A DNA stretch of 64,000 bases, from positions 421,403 to 485,402 of the forward strand of contig JAUJNP010000001.1 in NCBI GenBank assembly GCA_030448105.1, in the 5' to 3' direction. The notes under the pieces are model-generated. The model saw only the letters and a list, made by a program, of their open reading frames with translations, made no database searches and was not told the DNA's origin. Source of the stretch: Acidimicrobiales bacterium. Lineage in GTDB: Bacteria > Actinomycetota > Acidimicrobiia > Acidimicrobiales > Iamiaceae. The translations under genes were made by a program, and so were the position numbers. Each line of letters begins with the position of its first letter. Positions within the stretch are counted from its first letter, which is position 1. Shown here piece by piece: positions 33,003 through 42,559 of the stretch.

Positions 33003-34542
33003 TCAGCCCCCGGGCGCAGTCGGGGCGGTGGGGGCGAGCAGGCCCCCCAACAGGTCGGTGGTGCCGCCGACCACCGAGCCCACCGCCTCACCCGCGTCTT
33101 CCACCAGCTCACCGACGGCGTTCGTCGGCACGGGGACGGTGGCGGGGGGAAGGGTGACCGGGGGCGGGGCGGTGGTGGGCGGTGACGTGGGAGGGGGCGG
33201 AGGCGGTTGGGTGCCAGCCGCGGGGGCGGTGCCGGCGGTCGGCGGGGGTGCGCCCGGGGAGGGACCGGTGGTTCCCGGGGAGGTGCCGACGGTGGCTGGC
33301 GGCGCCAAGGTCGGCGGCGCCGAGGGCGGCGGCGCCGAGGGCGGCGGCGGCGAGGGCGCCGCCGGCGGCGGGGACGTGGGCGAAGGTCGGGGGCGCCGCC
33401 GGCGGCGGGGACGTGGGCGCCGCCGGCGGCGGGGACGTGGGCGCCGCCGGCGGCGGGGACGTGGTGGGTGCGGGCCCCGGGAGAGTGGTGCTGCTGCCGG
33501 GGGGAGCCGATGGGACGGTCCTGGGAGGGCTCGGCGAGGTCGGGGAGACCGGAGCGGCCGCGCTCTCGAAGGGGAAGTCGGTGCCGTTGACGGCGAGCAC
33601 CACGGCGTCGACCACGTCGTCGGCGTCCACGCCCTGGTCGAGCGCAGCCAGGCCCCAGGTGGCGCCATCGTCGTGGAACGCGAACACCGCTGCCCACCGC
33701 TCGGCGAAGGTGCCCCGCTCACCGAGGCTGGCGATGACCGCTCCTACGAGCACGTCGTCGGCCGCTCGCCGACCGGTGACCAGACGGGTGAGGGCGGGTT
33801 CGCCCACCAGGTCGGGCACGACCGAGCGCAGGTAGCGGGCCGAGCGGGCGCCGGCGGCTCCGGCACGGGCCGCCTTGTACCCCGCCAGCAGCGAGCGCAG
33901 CTGGCGGTCGAGGGCCACCGCGGGACCCAGGAACCGGCGATCCCAGGGGTCGTCGGCGAGGTAGCGGAGGGGCGCGGCGGCTCGGGGCAGCTCACCGGGC
34001 GCGGCCACCTCCATGCGCCGCAGCGCTCTGATCGTGCCGCGCTGGCCGGCGGAGTCGAGCGCCGATCGACCCCGGTAGACACTGACCCGCAGGCCCACCG
34101 TCCGCGACGCCCGCAGGGCCGCCGGCGGATCGGCGTCGGCCATCAGCGCCACGGTGGTGCCCGCCGAGGTGATCCGGGCCCGGCGCTCGGCGGTGACCAG
34201 CAGCTCGCCGGCCTCGAGCGAAGGCACCGCCCCCATCCGCAATGTGGTGCCGCGGTGGTGGCGACCGGCGCCGCCGGCGCGGCCTTCCAGGCTCACCCCG
34301 TCGGCCAGCTCGAAGCCGGCGCGCCCGGAGGTCACCTCGATGGTGTCGCCCCGGCGCAGCGTGGTGCGGTCCTCGACCCGCTCCACCTTGCCGTCTCGGC
34401 GGCGGACCACCGCGCTGCCCGAGACGGTGACGTCGGCCTCGCCCGGCCCGGGACCGTCGTCGCCCCACGACGGCATGAGCGCGGCCAGCACGGCGACGAC
34501 CACGAGGGCGGGCACCGGCCAGGCGCGTCGGAGCAGCTTCAT
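33003..34542 (-). pseudogene. FecR-like secreted protein with Pro-rich tail, one frameshift
   Basis: About 513 codons. A signal anchor (residues ~6-25) precedes a FecR-type beta domain (VTVSGSAVVRRRDGKVERV, LRRGDTIEVTSGRAGFEL, GTTVALMADADPPAAL). A helical stretch follows with YLADDPWDRRFLGPAVALD. Beyond residue ~330 it is Pro/Ala/Thr-rich, with PTSPPPAA repeats. The frame changes within those repeats near 33370-33400; the closing part (NAVGELVEDAGEAVGSVVGG) is in the other frame. Length 1540 shows one extra base. It overlaps the histidine-kinase stop by 4 bp and is probably functionally coupled to it. Confidence 0.65.
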
Positions 34543-37216
34543 CCCCCTGTCCTGTCGGCCGGCGGCGCGCCATCCACAGGGAGAACGATAGAGAACCGGG
34601 TCCCGGAACCGGGTTTCGAGTCGCACGTGAGGGCGCCGCCGTGGGCCCGGACCACCCGCTCGGCGAAGGCCAGACCCAAGCCCAGCCCCCCGAAACGCCG
34701 GGTGACGGAGCCGTCGCCCTGGGCGAACTCGGTCATGAGGGTGCGGAGGCGGGCCGGGTCGATCCCGACGCCGCGGTCCACCACCGAGATGCGCACCGTC
34801 CGCGCCGAGCCGTTGCCGGTCGCGGCGGTGTCGGACCCGAGCGCCCCGGCCGCCCCCGGCCCGCCCTCCTCGGCGATCACCGTGATGCAGCCGCCGTCGG
34901 GGGAGTACTTTACGGCGTTGTCGACCAGCTCGTCGAGGGCTTGGTCGAGGTGGTGGCGATCCACCTCCACCGAGGGCAGGTGGACCCGGACCCGCCGGGC
35001 GATGCGGTGGGCCTCGCCGGTGCGGGCCCGCCAGCGGGAGACCACCCCGTCGACCAGGTCGTGGACCGCCACCGGTTCGCGGCGCAGGTCGAGCCGGCCG
35101 GCGGCCACGGTGGCGAAGTTGACCAGTTGGGCGATGACCCGCTCGAGCTGGTCGACCCCCGCGCTGATCTCCCCGGCGAAGGCCGACGCCTGCTCGGGGG
35201 TGACGGCCCGCCGGCGCAGCACGCCGGCGTAGCCCTTGATGGGCGTCAGCGGCGTGCGCAGCTCGTGGCTGATGTTGGCCAGGAACTCGGTCTTCATGCG
35301 CTCCACCTCCTGCTCCCGGCGCACGTCGCGGAGCACCAGCACGGCGCCGGTCCGGGAGCCGTCGGGGTCGCGCAACGCGGCCGCCGACACCACCACGGGG
35401 ACGGCCCGACCGGTGGGCCCGACGACGGTGCCCATGGCCGCCACCACCCCGTCGTCGGGCGGGTGGACCTCGACGGGGGTGTCGCCGTCGGCGGGTGTGA
35501 AGCGCACCACGTCGCCGAGGGGACGGCCCAACGCCTCGGTCGCCGGCAGGCCGAGCAGCTCCTCGGCCGCCGGGTTGCAATCGGTGACCACGCCGTCGCC
35601 ATCGGCCGCCACCAGCGCCTCCCCCATGCCGCCGACGACGGTCTGCAGCCGGCCCCGGAGGCGCGCTTCGTCGTCGGCGGCCCGGCGGAGGTCGCCGGTC
35701 ATCGACCGGATCGAGCCCGCCATGGAGTCGAAGGTTGCGCCTAGCACCCCCAGCTCGTCCTGGCGGTCGACAGCCACGCCGGTGTCGAGGTCGCCGCCCC
35801 GGATGCGCTCGGCGGCGGCGGTGAGACGGCGCACGCCCCCACCGATGCGCTCGCCCACCAGCACCGCCAGCGCCACCGCCACCAGGGCGGCACCGAGGGC
35901 GACGAGGAACAGCGTGCGGAACAGCGCTTCCCGGGTGTCGGCCACCGTAGAGGTGGGCACCGAGGTCACCAGGGCCATCTCCGGCACCAGGCTGTCGCCT
36001 CCCACCGGCCGGGCCACCACGAAGCGCTCCCCCACCGTGCCGGAGGGCCGCTCGCCGCCGTCGACCACCCGGCGCCCGAAGCCGATCAGCGTGGGCACCG
36101 GGGGTTGGGGGCCGGATCGGGCCAGCACCGAGCTCGCCGTCACTAGGGCGAACGACAGCGGCTCCCCGCCGGTGCCCCGGACCCGGAGGTAGGTGTCATC
36201 CAGACCGGTGGCCACGACGATCACGCCCGTGAAGCGCTGGGCCCCGTCGCCGGGGCGCACGAACACCGGCACCGCCGCGACCGCGTACGCCCGGTCGCCC
36301 ACCACGGTGACGGCCTGGCGGGGACCTTGGCTGGTGCGGGCGTCGGTGACCACCTCGTTGCCGGCGAGGGCCAGGCGGGTGGCCTTCTCGATGGTGCGAG
36401 GGGCGGCCGCCTCGGGTACCCCGGCCGGGCTGACGTAGAGCACCGGGTCGTCGATGGCGAACGCCCGGTCGCTGGTGAGCGTGCCCAGGGCCGTCTCCAG
36501 CCGGGCGCGGGCCCGGGCCTCGGCCGCGGCCGGGGCCGACGCCGTGGAGAACACGGCCAGCTCGTTGGCAGGCGCCCGGCCAGCGAGCCGCCGAGCAGGC
36601 GGGCGGCGGTGAGCGACCCCCGCGCCGCCGCCGCCGCCGCCGCCGCCTCGTCGGCGGTGCGGCTGCCGTAGCGCCGGAACGCTTCGCGCTCCACGTTGTC
36701 GGTGAGCACCACCGACAGGGCCAGTGAGACCGCCAGAACCACGACGAGCAGGAGGCCGGCGGCGCTGGTGCCGATGCGTACGGGTATGGAACGGCGCCCG
36801 GCCACCACCAAGGCGGCGCCGATGCCGAGCGCGCCGAGGATGACCACCACGTCGGCCACCGAGGTGGAGGCGCGGCCCTCCAGGACGCAGGCGACCACGA
36901 TCGTCGCCAGGCCGGCCAGCAGCAGCGCGCGCGACACCCGGTCGGCCGCCCAGCGCAGGCACCCGAGGGCCACGAGAGCTGCGCCCGCGATGCGCAGCAG
37001 GTTCAACTCGCCCCGGTCGTGCATCCGGTCGACGAGCAGCGAGCCCCGCAGGAAGGCGGTGAGGGCGATGGTGAGGAAGCCGGCGCCCAGCAAGGCCCGG
37101 GCGGCGGCGGCCGCGTTCAGCAGGCGAGGGCGGACGGCCAGGCCGAGACCGGCCACCGCCACCAGGAACAGGGTGAGCTCGGCGGCGAACTGGAGCTGGG
37201 TGGCGGCCGTGGACAT
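34539..37216 (-). pseudogene. Polytopic sensor histidine kinase, one frameshift
   Basis: About 892 codons. Residues 1-170 contain seven hydrophobic helices (FAAELTLFLVAVAGLGLAV onward). Then comes a further transmembrane helix, a Cache-like sensor domain (ETALGTLTSDRAFAIDDPVLY), another helix, HAMP (RLTAAAERIRGGDLDTGVAV), PAS (ALVAADGDGVVTDCNPAAEE), HisKA (FLANISHELRTPLTPIKGY) and HATPase (NAVKYSPDGG, GGLGLGLAF). The reading frame breaks near 36575, where a GGG run appears to lack one G before APANELAVF; length 2678 shows a one-base deficit. No response regulator is adjacent; instead the FecR-like gene follows with a 4-bp overlap. Seven helices before a Cache module is unusual. Confidence 0.75.
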
Positions 37217-37285
37217 GGATGTGCGGCGTGGTCGAGCGGTGCGGACCTCCGCCGGCTCTCCCTTCCCGTGCGGCCAGTGGGGCGG

Positions 37286-38374
37286 TCAGGCCCCGGGTCG
37301 GTCGGCTCCCGGCCGGCCCAGCGCCAGCGCGTTGCCGCCGAGCCGGCTCAGAGCCTTCAGCGCGTCGTCGAGCGTACCGACCCTGGCCACCTCCATGGCG
37401 CCGGCGTGGGCGCGGGCCTCGGCGGCCTCGGAGGCGGGCACGAGGAAGAGCTCGGCACCGGCCTCACGGGCGGCCACCGCCTTCTGGGCCACACCGCCCA
37501 CTTGGATCACCTGGCCGGACGGCCCGATCTCACCGGTGACCGCCACCCGGTGGCCGCCGGTGAGGCTGCCCGGCGTGAGCCGGTCGAGCAGGGCGAGGGT
37601 GAAGGCCAGCCCCGCGGATGGCCCACCCACCGAGCCCGAGTCGATGGTGACATCGAAGGGGAGGTCGAAGCGCAGGTCGCGGGTCTGCACCTGCACGCCG
37701 AGCATCGGCTGCTCACGGTCCTCGGGCCGGGGGCTGAGGGCGACGTCGACCTCCACCGGTCGCTTCACGCCGGCCCGCTCGAGCACGAGGTGGACCTCGT
37801 CGCCGGGGCGGTGCCCCCGGATGGCGGCGATGAGGTCGGTGTCGAGGCGCACCGGCTTGGCGTCGATGCGGGTGACTACGTCGCCCGGGCGCAGCACCCC
37901 GGAGACGGGGAGGTCCGGTTCCACCGCCACGATCAGCACCCCGCTGCCCCGCGTGGCCACCTCGTATCCCAGCTTCTCGAAGGCCACCTTGGCCGCCACC
38001 AGCTTGGAGGTGTCCATCAACGCCAGGTTGTACCGGCGGCTCTCGTCGGCGCTCTGGTCCCCGTAGATCGCCTTGGACGGGAAGACGTCGATGTCGCCGT
38101 CCACCCATCCCCACAGGGCCTGCAGGTAGGACGGTCGCGTCACCACCGAGACGGTGGTGAAGAGCACCTCGCCCGGGGTGCGGTAGCCCTCGCCCCTGGG
38201 TACTTCCACCAGCGGTTCGGTGCTGCGGGCCGAGCCCGGGGCGTAGGCCACGTACGGGGCCCGCACGAACCCGGCGGTCACCGTGCCGATGACCATGACC
38301 AGCAGGACCGGGCCCAGCAGGAACCAGACCCGTGGGCCGCGGCGAGGTCGCGGCTCGGCACGGGAGGCGGTCAT
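37286..38374 (-). CDS. YlbL-type PDZ/Lon-fold serine protease
   Basis: 362 residues. A single membrane helix (about 16-36, VWFLLGPVLLVMVIGTV) anchors an extracytoplasmic part with a PDZ domain (~140-205, GVLRPGDVVTRIDAKPV). A Lon-type proteolytic domain follows with the catalytic dyad Ser253 (SVGGPSAGLAFTL) and Lys298 (GGVAQKAVAA). This is the actinobacterial YlbL/Lon-like secreted protease family, often near divIVA-type or cell-division genes. ATG 38374 chosen for its distance to the membrane helix. Intact. Confidence 0.88.
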   Translation of the reverse strand: MTASRAEPRPRRGPRVWFLLGPVLLVMVIGTVTAGFVRAPYVAYAPGSARSTEPLVEVPRGEGYRTPGEVLFTTVSVVTRPSYLQALWGWVDGDIDVFPSKAIYGDQSADESRRYNLALMDTSKLVAAKVAFEKLGYEVATRGSGVLIVAVEPDLPVSGVLRPGDVVTRIDAKPVRLDTDLIAAIRGHRPGDEVHLVLERAGVKRPVEVDVALSPRPEDREQPMLGVQVQTRDLRFDLPFDVTIDSGSVGGPSAGLAFTLALLDRLTPGSLTGGHRVAVTGEIGPSGQVIQVGGVAQKAVAAREAGAELFLVPASEAAEARAHAGAMEVARVGTLDDALKALSRLGGNALALGRPGADRPGA

Positions 38375-38492
38375 CGGGGCGGGTACGGGGCTTGGGGGCA
38401 CGGTGCGGAGCGGGAGGCCGGTGGTGACGCCGGGGTGTCAGCCTGCCACGGCCCGCTGGCCGATCGGTCGTCATCCGTGGTCCACTGCGGCG

Positions 38493-39131
38493 ATGGGAGA
38501 CGCGGCCGCCCGCCACCACCGATCCGAGGTGACGGCCCGGCGCCGGGCGGCCGCGGTCGCCGGCCACGAGGGCGATGCCACGCTGGCCCGCGCCCACCTC
38601 AGCGACGCCGAGCCGGTCGTGCGGGCCACCGCCCTCGGCGCCGTTGCCCGGGCCGGGCGGGTCCAGCGGGCGGACCTGGCCGCCGCCGTCGCCGACCCCG
38701 CCCCCCTGGTGCGCCGCCGGGCAGCCGAGGAGGTGGCCGCCCTCGGTGCCGACCCGGGCGGCCAGGCCGTCGGTGTGTCACTGCTGGGCCTCCTCGACGA
38801 CCCGGACCCGGCGGTGGTGGAGGTGGCGGCGTGGGCGTGCGGGGAGCGCCAGCCAACCGAACCGGGGGCGGTCGACCGCCTGGCCGCGCTGGTGACCGGG
38901 CACCGCGACGCCCTGGTGCGGGAGGCGGCGGTGGCAGCCCTCGGAGCCATCGGCGACGCGCGCGGCCTCAGCGCCATCCTGGCCGCCACCGGCGACAAGG
39001 CCACCGTGCGCCGCCGCGCCGTCCTGGCCCTCGCGCCCTTCGAGGGCCCGGAGGTGGACGCCGCCCTGCAACGGGCGACATCTGACCGCGACTGGCAGGT
39101 CCGTCAGGCGGCTGAGGACCTGTGGCCCTGA
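38493..39131 (+). CDS. HEAT-repeat protein
   Basis: 212 residues made of about five helical-pair repeats (DAEPVVRATALGAVAR, DPAPLVRRRAAEEVAALG, DPDPAVVEVAAWACGE, HRDALVREAAVAALGAIGD, KATVRRRAVLALA). The pattern is that of PBS-lyase/HEAT repeats, a protein-binding scaffold. The downstream GTG of a membrane-protein gene overlaps its stop by 10 bp. Partner unknown. Divergent from the protease gene. Confidence 0.8.
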   Translation: MGDAAARHHRSEVTARRRAAAVAGHEGDATLARAHLSDAEPVVRATALGAVARAGRVQRADLAAAVADPAPLVRRRAAEEVAALGADPGGQAVGVSLLGLLDDPDPAVVEVAAWACGERQPTEPGAVDRLAALVTGHRDALVREAAVAALGAIGDARGLSAILAATGDKATVRRRAVLALAPFEGPEVDAALQRATSDRDWQVRQAAEDLWP

Positions 39132-39928
39132 GGCCACGCGGCGGCGCCGCCAGGCGGAACAGCCCGGTGGATGAGGGTCCGGCCGCCGGAGCCAGCGGAG
39201 TCTCCGGCGGCGCCGTCGACGGGGTGGTGTGGGCCCTAGTGCTGGGCCGGTGGGTGGCGGCCCAGGTGGTCATCGCTCGCATCGAGCCGGTCCGGTGGGT
39301 GGCCGGTGCCCTCACCGCCGCCGGGATACTGCTACTGGGCGCCACCTTCTTCGCCGAGCCGAACTGGCCGTGGGTGCTGGCCGGTGGCGGTGCGCTCGGG
39401 CTCGGCATCGGCGTCGGCCTCGCTGTCGCCGCCGCGGTGTGGGCCCTGCGCCGCCTCAGCGTGGCCCGCCGGGCCAGGCCCTTGCGGGACGAGTTGGAGC
39501 GCTCGAAGGGACGCCTGCTGGCCGAGCTCAGCGGTGCCGGGGTCCCGGTGTCGTTGTGGCAGGCGTTGCGTTTCGTGGCCGCCCTGGCCACCGGTCGCCG
39601 CCCCCAGCGCGGCGTCGCCTCTAAGCTGCGGGCGGTGGTGTCCGACATTGATTCTGTGCTGGACCGGGACCGCCTCCGCGCCGCCGTGGCAGCCGGCTCC
39701 GCCGGTCCCGACGCTGCGCAGTCCGCCAGCCGATGTCAGCCGGAGCCGGCCCGCCGGCGCTGCGCAGTCCGCCAGGCGGAGCAGCCCAGACGATGTCAGC
39801 CGGATCGGCGGCTCCGCCGGTCCCGACGCTGCGCAGTCCGCCAGGCGGAGCAGCCCAGACGATGTCAGCCGGATCGGCGAAGCCGGCTCCGCCGGAGGCG
39901 GAGCAATGTGACGACAGCTAGCCGCTGA
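39122..39928 (+). CDS. Small membrane protein with a repeat-derived Arg-rich tail
   Basis: Up to 268 residues from GTG 39122. Two transmembrane helices lie at about 58-75 and 83-108 (WVAGALTAAGILLLGATFF, WVLAGGGALGLGIGVGLAV). They are followed by a cytoplasmic helix-rich segment (LRDELERSKGRLLAELSGAG). From about residue 190 the frame runs into a repeat array at 39694-39880 that yields RRCAVRQAEQPRRCQPDR twice; that tail is unlikely to be a normal protein part. It overlaps the convergent livK gene end by 11 bp. Family unknown. Confidence 0.6.
   Translation: MALRPRGGAARRNSPVDEGPAAGASGVSGGAVDGVVWALVLGRWVAAQVVIARIEPVRWVAGALTAAGILLLGATFFAEPNWPWVLAGGGALGLGIGVGLAVAAAVWALRRLSVARRARPLRDELERSKGRLLAELSGAGVPVSLWQALRFVAALATGRRPQRGVASKLRAVVSDIDSVLDRDRLRAAVAAGSAGPDAAQSASRCQPEPARRRCAVRQAEQPRRCQPDRRLRRSRRCAVRQAEQPRRCQPDRRSRLRRRRSNVTTASR
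39694..39880. repeat. Three tandem ~47-69 bp repeats between convergent genes
   Basis: Each unit contains TGCGCAGTCCGCC (39714, 39761, 39830) and GATGTCAGCCGGA. The last two units are 69 bp apart and nearly identical. TCCGCCAGGCGGA in two of the units is a 6-bp hairpin. It lies between the end of a plus-strand gene and the end of livK. Confidence 0.8.
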
Positions 39929-41285
39929 TGAGGCCCTTCGGGGTGAGCTTGGCCGTCTTGCCCTCGAAGTCGACCGGCTCGCCGATGTTCTCGAAGTGCT
40001 TCTCGGCGAAGTTGTACTGCACCCGTTGCACCGTCTCGCCCATGTACGGGTCCTCGGTGCCGGAGGTGGTGACCTTGGCGCCGGGGATGAGCAGACCGCC
40101 CTCCACGCCGTCGAGGTTGCGCACCGAGTTCATCACGTCGAGACGGGTGGCCTTCTCGGCGTTCTCCAGGGCCTTGACCAGGATCGCGGCCTGGGTCCAG
40201 CCGTAGGCGACGATGCCGTTGTCGATGTCGGCGTCGGGCTGGTACTGCTTGACCTTCTCCCGGTAGAGCTTCATGGCTTCGTCGTCGTCGTAGATCGGGT
40301 TCAGCGGGTCCTTGACGTTGGTCATGCTGATGACGCCGTCGGCGGCGTCACCGGCGATGCCGGTGAGGGTCTTGGAGATGCAGGTGCCCGACACCCAGAT
40401 GACCGGCTTCCAGTTGGCGGCCTGTGCTTTCTTGAGGGCGTCGGGGCAGGCCAGGAGGGTGCCGCCGTTGAAGAAGGCGTCGGCCTTGGTGGCGGCCAGG
40501 CTGGTGAGCTGGGCCCCGACCTCGTTGGCGCCGGTGGCGTACTTCTCCACCTTGACCACCTTGATGTCGGTGCCCTCGATGGCGTCCTTGAAGCCCTCTT
40601 CGTAGGCGGCGCCGAAGTCGTCGTTCTGGACGAGCATGGCCACCGTCTTGACGTCGGGCTCCTCGGCCTCCAGGTACTCGGCGAAGGCATGGCCCTCGAG
40701 CGTGTAGGGAGCGAGGGTGGAGCCGATGGTCCAGGGGTACTCGGGGTTCCCCCACGCCGGCGACCCGGTGGCGGTGAGGAGGTTCGGCACGCAGTTCTCA
40801 CCGAGGAAGTCCCGGATGTTGATGTTGTTGGCCGTACCCACCACGCTGAACACGGCGAAGGCCTTGTCGCCGCTCGTTCCGACCAGCTCCTCGATGTTGG
40901 ACGAGGTCTTCTGGGCGTTGTACTCGTCGTCCTTGTCCTCGGTCTCGATCTTGTACTTCTTGCCGTTGATCTCCACCCCGCCCTGCTCCTCGTTGGTGTA
41001 CTCGAAGAAGGCCTTCCAGCCCTTGGCGATCTCGGAGAAGGCGGCGGTGAGGCCGGACTGGGGGAAGCTGGACACCAGCTTGATGGTGTCCCCCTCCACC
41101 TCGGTGGTGGGGTCGACTGCGCAGTTCTCGGTGTCGATCTCGGCTCCGCCCTCCTGGGAGGTGTCGCCGCCGCCGTCGCGGCCGCCGGAACCGGTCGTGG
41201 TCTCGTCGCGGCTGCTGCACGCCGCCGTCGCCAAGGCGAGGGCGAGCAGCAGCACGAGGAACCGACCGGGCAGGGATCGGGGCAT
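39918..41285 (-). CDS. livK: Branched-chain amino-acid ABC transporter substrate-binding lipoprotein
   Basis: 455 residues with a signal peptide and lipobox ATAACSS, then a periplasmic-binding type I fold of the Leu/Ile/Val class (IKLVSSFPQSGLTAAFSEIA, FAVFSVVGTANNINIRDFL, MLVQNDDFGAAYEEGF, VIWVSGTCISKTLTG). It would capture a small amphipathic ligand and hand it to LivHM. It is the last gene of a five-gene operon, 8 bp after livM. The real ligand could be an amino acid, amide or urea-like compound; sequence alone does not tell. Intact. Confidence 0.88.
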   Translation of the reverse strand: MPRSLPGRFLVLLLALALATAACSSRDETTTGSGGRDGGGDTSQEGGAEIDTENCAVDPTTEVEGDTIKLVSSFPQSGLTAAFSEIAKGWKAFFEYTNEEQGGVEINGKKYKIETEDKDDEYNAQKTSSNIEELVGTSGDKAFAVFSVVGTANNINIRDFLGENCVPNLLTATGSPAWGNPEYPWTIGSTLAPYTLEGHAFAEYLEAEEPDVKTVAMLVQNDDFGAAYEEGFKDAIEGTDIKVVKVEKYATGANEVGAQLTSLAATKADAFFNGGTLLACPDALKKAQAANWKPVIWVSGTCISKTLTGIAGDAADGVISMTNVKDPLNPIYDDDEAMKLYREKVKQYQPDADIDNGIVAYGWTQAAILVKALENAEKATRLDVMNSVRNLDGVEGGLLIPGAKVTTSGTEDPYMGETVQRVQYNFAEKHFENIGEPVDFEGKTAKLTPKGLISG

Positions 41286-41293
41286 TGGTTCTC

Positions 41294-42559
41294 CTAGGGG
41301 GCTGATTCGGACATGGGGGCTGCCGTCAGCGCTGATGGCGGCACCCTGCGTTTGGTGAGGCGCGCCACGAGTTTACGCAGTCCGCCCACCACACCTTCGG
41401 GCAGGACGTACACGATGACGATCAGGGCGGCGCCGAACACCGCGGGGGCGAGGACCTCCTTGCCCTCGATGAGGTTCTCGGTGTTGCGGCGCAGGAACAC
41501 GATGAGGAACGCCCCCACCGCCGGGCCGAGGATGGTGGCCGCCCCCCCGATCACCACGGCCACGAGGAACTCGATGGAGCGCTGGAAGTAGAGGATGGGG
41601 TTGGTGCCGTCGGCGGCCCGGTCGATCATCACCGACAGTGACCCAGCCACCCCCGCGTAGGCGGCGCTCAGGGCGAAGGTGCCCACCTTCACCCGAGACA
41701 GGTTGACGCCCACAGTGGACGCGGCCAGCTCCTGGTCGCGCACGGCGATCATGGCCCGGCCGGTGCGGCTGCGGACCAGGTTCCAGGCCAGCACGAACAG
41801 CACCACTGCGATCACCAGGCACTCGAAGTACTGCCACTGGTCGCTGGCCAGGCCGTCTATGAGGGAGTTGAACTCCGAGCGGTCGGGGCGCAGCAGGGCG
41901 ATGCCGCCCTGGCCCTTCACGTACTTGGTGGCCACCCGGGGGAAGATCACGGCCAGCCCGAGGGTGATGAGCGCCAGGTAGAGGCCCCGTACCCGCAGGG
42001 CCGGGACCCCGACGGCCACGCCCACCGCGGCGGCCACGGCGGCCGCGATGGGGATGGTGGGCTCGTAGGTCCAGCCGTGGTCGACCATCAAGATGGCGGT
42101 GGTGAACGCCCCCACCCCGAAGAAGGCGCCGTGGCCGATGGAAACCTGGCCGTTGAACCCGGTGAGCAGGTTGAGGCCCATGGCGGCGATGGCGATGTAG
42201 AGCACCTGGGCCAGCACCCGGTTGAGCTCGGGCTCGAAGTAGAAGGGGGCGTAGAGGGCGGCGGCGGCGAGGATCACGCCGGTGGCGATGCGGATCACCG
42301 TGACCCGGTCGCGGCCCTGCCCGTCGCCGCCGGTACCGGGGCTGGTGGCGGCCGGGGCGGGGGCCTCCCCGGGTCGGGCGAAGGCGGCGGCCTGGTCACC
42401 GTCGGGCATCCCGCCGGCGCCGGGATGGGAGGGGTCGACCGGTGCGGTGACCCCGGTCTCTGAGCCGGCGGCGCCGTCGCCCCCGCCTCGACCCGGGGCC
42501 CGGAGGGTGCGCCGGGGACGTTCGGCGGGACGGTCTGGCGGTGATCCGGTCGGGGTCAT
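41294..42559 (-). CDS. livM: Branched-chain amino-acid ABC transporter permease LivM
   Basis: 421 residues. A ~85-residue Gly/Pro-rich cytoplasmic extension precedes the permease domain, longer than the usual amino end. The permease has ~9 helices and the family loop MGLNLLTGFNGQVSIGHGAF, plus GLYLALITLGLAV. ATG 42559 overlaps the livH stop by 4 bp, which decided the start. Function: forms the membrane channel with LivH. Confidence 0.87.
   Translation of the reverse strand: MTPTGSPPDRPAERPRRTLRAPGRGGGDGAAGSETGVTAPVDPSHPGAGGMPDGDQAAAFARPGEAPAPAATSPGTGGDGQGRDRVTVIRIATGVILAAAALYAPFYFEPELNRVLAQVLYIAIAAMGLNLLTGFNGQVSIGHGAFFGVGAFTTAILMVDHGWTYEPTIPIAAAVAAAVGVAVGVPALRVRGLYLALITLGLAVIFPRVATKYVKGQGGIALLRPDRSEFNSLIDGLASDQWQYFECLVIAVVLFVLAWNLVRSRTGRAMIAVRDQELAASTVGVNLSRVKVGTFALSAAYAGVAGSLSVMIDRAADGTNPILYFQRSIEFLVAVVIGGAATILGPAVGAFLIVFLRRNTENLIEGKEVLAPAVFGAALIVIVYVLPEGVVGGLRKLVARLTKRRVPPSALTAAPMSESAP

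Noticed and set aside
31953-33185. Long plus-strand frame opposite the DivIVA-like gene
   Set aside because: Composition mirrors the coiled-coil codons of the real gene; no family features.
33380-33480. GGCGGGGACG-type repeats as an origin or regulatory iteron
   Set aside because: They are codon-level repeats of a PTSPPPAA protein tail on the minus strand.
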